Shown here: positions 1 through 5,647 of the stretch, one piece after another
How the letters are laid out: every line of letters begins with the position of its first letter
How positions within the stretch are numbered: the stretch's first letter is position 1
Assembly (NCBI GenBank): GCA_014376325.1
Contig: JACMRP010000317.1
Location: 1-5,647, forward strand
From: Pseudobdellovibrionaceae bacterium
Lineage (GTDB): Bacteria; Bdellovibrionota; Bdellovibrionia; Bdellovibrionales; Bdellovibrionaceae
Direction: 5' to 3'
DNA length: 5,647 bases
Notes under the pieces: model-generated
Database searches by the model: none
What the model was told of the DNA's origin: nothing
What the model saw: the letters and a program-made list of their open reading frames with translations, nothing else
Position numbers and translations under genes: made by a program

Positions 1-983
1 ACCTTTGACTGTAGTTTGTCGCGGGTGAATTGGGGATTTGGCATCATGATTTGGACCAGTTTTCGGCCCACCGGGTTCGACAGGATTTGGATTACGTTTG
101 GGTTTTCGATTTCGGCCGCATACACCGCAGAGCATTTTGCTAACTTCGCTAAGTCGCACGCCGGCTCCTGAATATCTGAGTAAATTTGCGCAAACCAATT
201 CATCGTCTCTTCAGGGCGCAGAAGAAATTTTTCCAACGCCGGATTCCCACGACTACCACCATCGGCATCGCTAAACGCGAACGCGGGACCCACGGCCTTC
301 GAGTATTCAACCACACTTTTAGCGGCGATGAATTCACCCTTCATCGCGGTCTCGATGATTTGCGTGATGGGCGGCGCGATCCGCAGACTCGCCTTCAATT
401 CTGAAGACGCTTTTAGAACTTTTTTTGAGGCCACCAAGTCCGCAACGAAGCGCGCGTTCATCTCAAATAAATCCAGAGCCGTCAGTTTCGGCAAAAACAT
501 CTGTGGAGATTCAACGACACTCAGTAAAAATTCATTTGAATTCAGCAGCAAATTTTCAGCAAGCTTGCCCTTTTCGGTCGCGATAAGCTGACTGACATGC
601 AGTAAAAACAATTTGTGGGCGTTCCGTGCCTGCGACGATTCTCGCAATGGAACCTCGTGTTTTACAACGACCTCGACGGTGCGAATCTTGTAGGCCTTGA
701 CGAGTTCGTCTACGACATTTGCATTCGCCAGCAAGAGTTCATCCATCTTCTCGCGTGAATAAACATAATCTGAATAAAGCACCGATTCACCGACGCCTTC
801 GAGCGCCATCGCAGGCCGTGGCAAGTTCGTCAGGTTATATCCGGGCATCGCCTTCACGGAATCCGCGATTTGCAAAGATTTTGTGGAAGGAACCACATCC
901 CCCGTATTCAAAACAAAAACCAGAGCAAAGAACACGAACACGACTCCGAACAAAGCGATCAAGATTTTTACAACGGCATGCAT
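1..983 (-). CDS. Unrecognised single-span membrane-anchored exported protein (C-terminus cut by window edge)
   Basis: The reading frame is open from the ATG at 983 to the window edge, giving 327 codons plus two bases without a stop. After a short start (M-H-A-V-V-K) residues 7-25 are strongly hydrophobic (ILIALFGVVFVFFALVFVL), followed by N-T-G-D. This reads as a signal anchor or signal peptide without a clear A-x-A cleavage site, so the rest is probably periplasmic. That part is mostly predicted helical and has no motif of a membrane fusion protein, enzyme or transporter that I recognise. Two cysteines, C276 and C284, lie seven residues apart and could form a disulfide. An N-P-V-G-R-K motif sits at 303-308. 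The layout loosely recalls uncharacterised one-span proteins of proteobacteria ending near an NPVG(K/R) motif; this is from memory and unverified. I chose ATG 983 because GGAGG lies four bases before it; an in-frame ATG at 1001 would add MAAGGS but has no comparable site. The gene is certain; its function is unknown. Confidence 0.85.
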   Translation of the reverse strand, partial: MHAVVKILIALFGVVFVFFALVFVLNTGDVVPSTKSLQIADSVKAMPGYNLTNLPRPAMALEGVGESVLYSDYVYSREKMDELLLANANVVDELVKAYKIRTVEVVVKHEVPLRESSQARNAHKLFLLHVSQLIATEKGKLAENLLLNSNEFLLSVVESPQMFLPKLTALDLFEMNARFVADLVASKKVLKASSELKASLRIAPPITQIIETAMKGEFIAAKSVVEYSKAVGPAFAFSDADGGSRGNPALEKFLLRPEETMNWFAQIYSDIQEPACDLAKLAKCSAVYAAEIENPNVIQILSNPVGRKLVQIMMPNPQFTRDKLQSK

Positions 984-987
984 AGAG

Positions 988-992
988 CCTCC
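988..992 (-). promoter_or_regulatory. Ribosome binding site of the membrane-anchored protein
   Basis: The minus strand reads GGAGG, then CTCT, then ATG at 983. This is a strong Shine-Dalgarno core at a short but workable distance. It favours the start at 983 over the in-frame ATG at 1001, which would place this site inside the coding region. Confidence 0.6.
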
Positions 993-999
993 AGCAGCC

Positions 1000-1029
1000 A
1001 TCCTAACCAGGAAACCGCGACCTCAGCAA
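1000..1029 (-). promoter_or_regulatory. Weak candidate sigma70-like promoter for the membrane-anchored protein
   Basis: On the minus strand TTGCTG (1029-1024) and TAGGAT (1005-1000) are separated by 18 bases. They match the -35 and -10 consensus at about 3/6 and 4/6 positions. The location is reasonable, since the terminator just upstream means the gene should have its own promoter in the roughly 65 bases available, unless it relies on readthrough. The -10 box overlaps the alternative ATG at 1001, which would rule that start out. Matches this poor occur often by chance. Confidence 0.2.
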
Positions 1030-1046
1030 GCCACCGTTTACCCCAG

Positions 1047-1075
1047 AACAAAAAAAACCCGGACAATACTCCGGG
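1047..1075 (-). terminator. Rho-independent terminator of the efflux operon
   Basis: On the minus strand a perfect 6-bp stem, CCCGGA (1075-1070) with TCCGGG (1063-1058), closes a 6-base loop and is followed at once by eight T residues (1057-1050) and then GTT. It starts 35 bases after the stop codon of the RND gene, which is where an operon terminator is expected. On the plus strand the stem is followed by CAAATTTT, a poor U-tract, so termination should act mainly on minus-strand transcripts. It separates the pump operon from the gene starting at 983. Confidence 0.9.
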
Positions 1076-1110
1076 CAAATTTTAAATCTGTCTGCTGGCA
1101 GCTTAAATTT

Positions 1111-4100
1111 CTATTTCGCGGGTCCGTGATCGTTACCAGTGCCTGAGCCACCAAAGTAACTGAGCATGCGACCTAACCACACTCGGAAATTATCCACGAA
1201 TCCGTAGGCCGCCGGCACCACTAACAAAGTAAGTAAAGTCGAACTGATTAAACCGCCGATAATCGCAACGCCCATCGAAGTCCGCATCGCCGAAGCCTCG
1301 TTCAACCCGACCGCGATCGGTATCATGCCCGCAATCAACGCTAGCGAAGTCATCAAGATCGGGCGCAAACGGGTCCGGCATGCTTTGATCAAAGCCTCGT
1401 TCCGTGTCATACCGGCCTCTTCAAGCTGCTTTGTATAATCCACGAGTAAAATCGAATTCTTCGCGACCACTCCCAAGAGCAGAACGATTCCGATCAAAGA
1501 GAAAATATCGATCGTCTTTCCAAAGATCAATAGCCCCAGCATCGCTCCGCACATTGCCAGCGGCAACGCCAGCAAGATCGTAAATGGCGTGATGAAACTT
1601 TCGTAAAGCGAAGAGAGAACCAGATAAATAAACACGATGCCGAGCAAAATCGCGATGGCCATGTTGGTCAATAAATCCTGAAAGTCCTCCGCTTGCCCCT
1701 TGAACGCGGTATCGACCCCTGGCGGCGGCGGAAGTTCGTTCTTGATGATGTTCTTCACCGCTTCGGTGACCGAACCCAAAGACCCGTTCGCGCCCAAGTT
1801 TGCGGCCACGTTAATAAATCTTCCCTTGTTCTGCCGGTTGATTTGCGAATACCCGGTACTGTCTTCTGCAATGGCGATTCGTTTGAGGGGAATCATATTA
1901 AAATTCTGATTCGGAACGAAGGTCGTATTGAATTGCTCCCGCAGATCGCGAAATTTCTCTTCGAAGCGAACGCGCACTTTGTATTCAATCCCGTTTTCAC
2001 GGTAGACGGCAGCTTCGGCGCCTTCGGTTCGATTGCGAAGCTCGGCGCCCGCAACCACCGTAGAAATACCCAGGGCTTCTGATTTTTTGCGATCGAATGC
2101 CACGTGGAACTCTGGTTTACCGCCACGGAAGTTCGTATCCACGTCCACCAAACCAGGAATTTTGATCATGCGTGCTTTGATTTTTTCGGCGTACGCGCTG
2201 AGCTGTTCGAGGTCATCGCCCGTAATATTTAAATTGAACGGCTTCTGCCCACTGTTCGCGGCATCGATATCGCCGATTTCAACCACCGCCGACTTATTAA
2301 ATTGAACCATTTGTTCACGGATCGCGGTTTTAGTTTGGGTGGTCGTTAACTTCCGATCTTTACGCTCTACTAAACGGACAAATAAATTTGCTTTGTTCGC
2401 TTCATTATTGGATGAGCCAATCGTCGTCAGAACCATGTCGACCGTTTTATTCTCGGTAAGTAATTTTTCGATTTGTTTTACGAAGGTTGAAGTCCCTTCC
2501 AGCGAAGTTCCGACCGGCATTTCAACGGTGACGCCGAATTCACCATTATCCGCTGCGGGCAAAAACGTTTTTGGAATAAAGACGGTGGTCCCCATACAGG
2601 CGATAAAGATTACGACGGCCGCAGCCAAAACCGATTTCGGAAATTTTAAAGTCGTTTTTAAAACACCTTCGTAAACATTTTCGAGTTTCGACTGAGCTCT
2701 GTCCACGAACCCAAGAATTCCGCCGAATAGACCGCTACGTTTACCGTGCTCGCTCGGCGACGCCATGTAGGCCGATAACATGGGGGCGACGGTGAAAGCA
2801 TCGAATAAAGAAATCAACATCGTAAACACGATGGTCAAACCAAACTGCTTAAAGAACTGCCCGATGATTCCGTCCAGGAAAGAAATTGGACCGAACACCG
2901 CGATCACCACCAGCGTCGTCGCGACCACGGCCTGCGCAACCTCGGTCGTGCCTTCAAGTGCCGCCGTCTTTGGATCTTTGCCCATCTCCATGTGCCGGAA
3001 AATATTTTCCCGCACGACGATCGCATCATCGATGAGCAACCCCACCGCCAATGAGAGCGCAAGCAACGTCATCATGTTGATCGAAAATCCCATTCCGTAC
3101 ATGACGATAAATCCGCCGAGCAAAGAATTCGGTAGCGCCATGCCCGTAATCAACGTTGACCGCCAAGATCCCAAAAATAAGAAAACGACCAAGATACACA
3201 ACCCCACGCCGATCATGATGGATTCGTAAACGTCCGCGACGTTCAAACGAATCGGGCGGGACAAGTCGCGAACGACCTGAACCTTGGCGTCGATCTTTTT
3301 ATCGACCAAAAGTTTATTCACTTTTTCGAGTGATTTTTTGACCGCATCGGTCACCGCAACGGTGTTGGCACCGGACTGTTTGAAGACGTTCAGCAATAAA
3401 GCCGGTTGCCCTTTGATGGATGCCATCGATTTTTGATCTTCAAGCCCACGTTCGACGCGCGCGACATCACTCAGCAGAACCGCTTTATCGGAACCCAAGA
3501 AGTTGACGTTCACTTCGTTGATGTCATCTAATGACACGAACTCTCCGTTGGTTCGCATGATCAGTTCACGCAACGGGTTTTCGACTTTGCCAATCGGAAT
3601 GTCCTTCGACGTTTCTTCGACCCGTTTTGCGATCTGAATCATCGAAATTTGGCGATCCTGAATTTTATTTTTATCGACGAGCACGTGGATTTCGGTCTTG
3701 CGGCCACCGACGACCTTCACTTGTCCAATGTCGTTCAGGCGTTCGAACTGAGGTTTGATCAACTCGTTCGCGACGTCGTAAGCTTCGCCGGTTTTCAGCG
3801 ACGAAGTAATCGCGAGCGTAATGATCGGCTGATCGGCAGGGTCAAATCTAAAAATGGTCGGCTCGTAAATGTCAGACGGTAACGATCGGCGCACATTGCC
3901 GATGCGGTTACGAACTTGCTGCTCGGCCTCTTTGATGTCCGTACCCAAGCGGAATTCCAAAATGATGATCGCGACCGAATCAAGATTGTTTGAGGTCATA
4001 GTTTTTAGTCCGGACAAGCTTCCGAGCTCATCTTCGATAATTTTCGAAACTTGTTTTTCTAAGTCGACGGGAGAAGCTCCGGGGTAAGTCACCTGAATTC

Positions 4101-4236
4101 CCACGATCGGAAATGTCACGTCAGGGAATAAATCTACCGGCATCTTAAATAAACTAATCACGCCGAGGATCAGCATCAAAGAAACGATGCATAGAATAAA
4201 AATCGGTCGTTTAATGGACAATGCTGAAAGATTCAT
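1111..4236 (-). CDS. RND-family multidrug efflux transporter, HAE1 (AcrB-like) inner-membrane pump
   Basis: Proton-driven exporter of the inner membrane, expected to work as a trimer with a periplasmic adaptor and a TolC-type channel. The 1041 aa are close to AcrB in length and the gene is intact. The layout is the RND duplication: TM1 about 10-30, a large periplasmic loop 31-337, TM2-6 about 338-490, TM7 about 535-555, a second periplasmic loop 556-855, and TM8-12 about 856-1012. The start has the family pattern MPVDLFPDVTFP (32-43) and YPGASP (51-56). The proton-relay residues are present: D403-D404 in TM4 (GLLIDDAIVV) and K926 in TM10 (GVVAKNSILLVDY). The double Asp fits the HAE1 drug-export group and argues against CusA-type metal pumps. 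D479 is an additional acidic residue inside TM6. The start ATG lies 10 bases after the TolC gene stop, so the two genes form an operon; the terminator at 1047-1075 follows. The substrate cannot be read from the sequence, so no gene symbol is given. Confidence 0.97.
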   Translation of the reverse strand: MNLSALSIKRPIFILCIVSLMLILGVISLFKMPVDLFPDVTFPIVGIQVTYPGASPVDLEKQVSKIIEDELGSLSGLKTMTSNNLDSVAIIILEFRLGTDIKEAEQQVRNRIGNVRRSLPSDIYEPTIFRFDPADQPIITLAITSSLKTGEAYDVANELIKPQFERLNDIGQVKVVGGRKTEIHVLVDKNKIQDRQISMIQIAKRVEETSKDIPIGKVENPLRELIMRTNGEFVSLDDINEVNVNFLGSDKAVLLSDVARVERGLEDQKSMASIKGQPALLLNVFKQSGANTVAVTDAVKKSLEKVNKLLVDKKIDAKVQVVRDLSRPIRLNVADVYESIMIGVGLCILVVFLFLGSWRSTLITGMALPNSLLGGFIVMYGMGFSINMMTLLALSLAVGLLIDDAIVVRENIFRHMEMGKDPKTAALEGTTEVAQAVVATTLVVIAVFGPISFLDGIIGQFFKQFGLTIVFTMLISLFDAFTVAPMLSAYMASPSEHGKRSGLFGGILGFVDRAQSKLENVYEGVLKTTLKFPKSVLAAAVVIFIACMGTTVFIPKTFLPAADNGEFGVTVEMPVGTSLEGTSTFVKQIEKLLTENKTVDMVLTTIGSSNNEANKANLFVRLVERKDRKLTTTQTKTAIREQMVQFNKSAVVEIGDIDAANSGQKPFNLNITGDDLEQLSAYAEKIKARMIKIPGLVDVDTNFRGGKPEFHVAFDRKKSEALGISTVVAGAELRNRTEGAEAAVYRENGIEYKVRVRFEEKFRDLREQFNTTFVPNQNFNMIPLKRIAIAEDSTGYSQINRQNKGRFINVAANLGANGSLGSVTEAVKNIIKNELPPPPGVDTAFKGQAEDFQDLLTNMAIAILLGIVFIYLVLSSLYESFITPFTILLALPLAMCGAMLGLLIFGKTIDIFSLIGIVLLLGVVAKNSILLVDYTKQLEEAGMTRNEALIKACRTRLRPILMTSLALIAGMIPIAVGLNEASAMRTSMGVAIIGGLISSTLLTLLVVPAAYGFVDNFRVWLGRMLSYFGGSGTGNDHGPAK

Positions 4237-4241
4237 ATTTA

Positions 4242-4248
4242 TCCGCCT
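4242..4248 (-). promoter_or_regulatory. Shine-Dalgarno-like site of the RND gene, overlapping the TolC gene stop codon
   Basis: The minus strand reads TAGGCGGATAAATATG, where TAG is the stop of the TolC-family gene and ATG the start of the pump gene. AGGCGGA is an imperfect Shine-Dalgarno sequence five bases before the ATG. Its overlap with the upstream stop codon suggests that translation of the pump is coupled to that of the channel gene. The coupling is inferred. Confidence 0.5.
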
Positions 4249-5647
4249 AGTTCTTTTGAGAAATTCTGATAAAGAGTCTGCTCTGCGCTTCGATCTTACG
4301 CGCTTCCGCCCGCATTCGGTTCAGGGACAAGGCGGAAGACGAAGCGTCTTCTTCCGAGATCACGACGTCCGAAGTCACCGAACGGCCGCGGCTGAGTTTG
4401 AGGCCTTGTTCTTTCGCCCTACTCAGCTGGACCTTGTTTAACTTTTCTGCCGTTTCGATTTGCTTTAGCAGCTCGCCGTAGCGTCTTTGTAACTCGGACC
4501 AAGAAGACGCACTTTCTAAAATCTTTCGCTCGCTCTTAAGCTGGGCGGCGAGCGCTTCTTTCCGTGAAAGCGATTCTTGCGAATTCTTCGCGTCCGTATC
4601 GAACATGTAAGAGAACTTCAACGCAACCTGCGACGTCGGGGCATCTGCCTTCGCGATGTCTTTCAAAGCGTCGTTCTGCGAAATTGTCGAAAACGAGTTT
4701 GTCGCGTAAGAACCTTGCAGAACTAAATCGGGACGAAGAGCTTCCTGCGCTTCTTTCGCGCCAAGTCCTTTTGCCTGCGCTTCTAGAGAAGCAAGGTACG
4801 TGTCCAGCCGAACGATATCGCCAGCGGTAGCTCCGCTAATCAGTTCGCCAATGTTGCGGGGCTTTTTAAAATCCGAATTCAGCGCCGGCAGTTTTTCGTT
4901 GGGAGCAAGCTCCATAAAGTCGCGTAAATTCTTTTCTGCCGAAAGCGCCTGGTCGCGAGTCACCGCAAGCGCCAGTTCACGCGAAATCGAAAGCGCTTGG
5001 GCATTGAGGAAGTCTGCGCGGTCACTGATGCCGTCACTAAATCGTCGTTTCAACCACGTTTCAATTTTGCGGGATCGCTCTAACGAGTCCACTTTTTGCG
5101 CGAGTTCTTCTTGCTGGTACATGTAATCCCAGTAGGCACTTTCAGCGTTGTAAAGAATTTGCCGCTGCTGAAGGTTAAAGCTCTCTTTTTCTAAATTCGA
5201 AGAAACGGTCTCACGCTCGCGCCGCAAACTCACCGCGCGGCCGAAAGCGTTCTTCCAAAGAGATTGCGAAAGTGTCACCGCGAGCGTCCCCGTTGTATAG
5301 TCCGACGGAAATCCCGGTAAAACGGGGTTTGCGATCGTTAAGTGCTGCAAATTTCCGCTGACGCCCAAGTAAGTGCCGGTCGAAAATTGCTTGGCCACGC
5401 CCGCGTTATACTGAGTCGCTTGTAACTTGGTACCGCCCGTCGTCTGCGGTTTTTTCTCGTCACTTAGATACGAAGTGTCCATCGAAAGTGTGGGGCTGAG
5501 CGCCAGATCACCCGCGACCCTGCGGTCTTCGGCGGCCTCTTTAGAAACCTCAAAGGACTGAAATTCTTTATGCTTCTTCTGCACCTCTGAAAGATATTCG
5601 TCGAGAGTCAAAGCGTGGCTCGAAGTTGCGATCAGTGTGCAAAGCAG
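4247..5647 (-). CDS. TolC-family outer-membrane efflux protein (5' end cut by window edge)
   Basis: Outer-membrane channel and periplasmic tunnel of a tripartite exporter. The visible frame gives 12 residues ending T-S-S-H-A, then a mature start LTLDEYL, the usual beginning of OEP-family proteins. The first residues are the hydrophobic end of a Sec signal peptide with probable cleavage after S-H-A. The TTG at 5611 can be taken for a start but is this mature Leu; the true start lies beyond 5647. Counting that Leu as 1, the visible mature part is 454 aa, normal for the family. It has two OEP repeats (about 1-235 and 255-450), each a beta-strand segment followed by a long charged coiled-coil helix region. 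Equivalent turns appear in both halves: R190-F-S-D-G-I-S-D-R-A-D, and L407-S-R-G-R-S-V-T-S-D-V-V-I-S-E-E. Aromatic beta segments include GTLAVTLSQSLW (108-119) and VALKFSYMF (329-337). The RND gene follows after 10 bases. The single Cys in the signal peptide has Leu before it, so no good lipobox is present. Confidence 0.93.
   Translation of the reverse strand: MLCTLIATSSHALTLDEYLSEVQKKHKEFQSFEVSKEAAEDRRVAGDLALSPTLSMDTSYLSDEKKPQTTGGTKLQATQYNAGVAKQFSTGTYLGVSGNLQHLTIANPVLPGFPSDYTTGTLAVTLSQSLWKNAFGRAVSLRRERETVSSNLEKESFNLQQRQILYNAESAYWDYMYQQEELAQKVDSLERSRKIETWLKRRFSDGISDRADFLNAQALSISRELALAVTRDQALSAEKNLRDFMELAPNEKLPALNSDFKKPRNIGELISGATAGDIVRLDTYLASLEAQAKGLGAKEAQEALRPDLVLQGSYATNSFSTISQNDALKDIAKADAPTSQVALKFSYMFDTDAKNSQESLSRKEALAAQLKSERKILESASSWSELQRRYGELLKQIETAEKLNKVQLSRAKEQGLKLSRGRSVTSDVVISEEDASSSALSLNRMRAEARKIEAQSRLFIRISQKN

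Larger units (their letters stand above)
984..1110. other. Intergenic region between the pump gene and the membrane-anchored protein gene
   Basis: This 127-base gap is the only sizeable non-coding stretch. It holds the operon terminator, the ribosome binding site of the next gene and a weak promoter candidate. Between the pump stop and the terminator there is an A/T-rich imperfect inverted pair (AAATTTAA near 1103-1110 and TTTAAAATTT near 1077-1086 on the minus strand), which may simply reflect A/T-rich sequence. I see no small RNA, small reading frame with a good ribosome binding site, or repeat. Confidence 0.6.

Noticed and set aside
186..985. Several short plus-strand frames (186-404, 328-591, 719-985)
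   Set aside because: All are opposite the minus-strand membrane protein gene, which has a proper start, ribosome binding site and signal anchor. The plus-strand translations are rich in Arg, Pro and Ser, as is typical of shadow frames.
999..1001. Upstream in-frame ATG as the start of the membrane-anchored protein
   Set aside because: It would add MAAGGS before the anchor, but it lacks a good Shine-Dalgarno sequence and would put the GGAGG inside the gene. It remains possible.
1077..1110. A/T-rich inverted pair between the pump stop and the terminator
   Set aside because: The arms are short, made only of A and T, and contain a mismatch; this is expected by chance in A/T-rich spacer.
1693..2082. 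129-codon plus-strand reading frame
   Set aside because: Antisense to the second periplasmic loop of the pump, whose family features are well preserved; the plus-strand translation resembles nothing I know.
2780..3229. 149-codon plus-strand reading frame
   Set aside because: It lies entirely antisense to conserved transmembrane segments of the RND pump, has no ribosome binding site that I can see, and its translation is low in complexity with no recognisable domain.
5639..5641. Cys in the TolC signal peptide as a lipoprotein acylation site
   Set aside because: The residue before it is Leu, not Gly, Ala or Ser, and a standard cleavage site S-H-A followed by LTLDEYL lies ten residues further on.

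Overview
The window comes from a Gram-negative bacterium. It encodes a periplasm-spanning RND pump, an outer-membrane factor with a Sec-type signal peptide, and a third envelope protein. Codon use looks uniform and base composition is roughly balanced, with nothing suggesting recent transfer. The style of the proteins would fit a Bdellovibrionota or other proteobacterial-type genome, but that is a weak inference from memory and no taxonomic marker is present.

All three genes are on the minus strand, so transcription runs from high to low coordinates. First (5647 to 4247) is a TolC-family outer-membrane efflux protein, cut at its 5' end by the window edge; the end of its signal peptide is visible. 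Ten bases after its stop codon begins a complete inner-membrane RND transporter of the HAE1 (AcrB-like) type (4236 to 1111, 1041 aa), with the proton-relay residues intact. A clear Rho-independent terminator follows at 1047-1075 and ends this transcription unit. Last, with its own ribosome binding site, is an unrecognised membrane-anchored exported protein (983 to below 1), cut at its C-terminus by the other window edge.

Together the first two genes supply the outer-membrane channel and the proton-driven inner-membrane pump of a tripartite drug or solvent exporter. The third obligatory part, the periplasmic adaptor (membrane fusion protein), is not in the window and most likely lies just upstream of the TolC gene. 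The third gene is separated from the pump operon by the terminator and need not be functionally linked to it.

There is no evidence of mobile elements, RNA genes, CRISPR arrays or extended repeats. The only gene-free stretch is 984-1110. I see no new biological system here; the least explained item is the membrane-anchored protein at 1-983.
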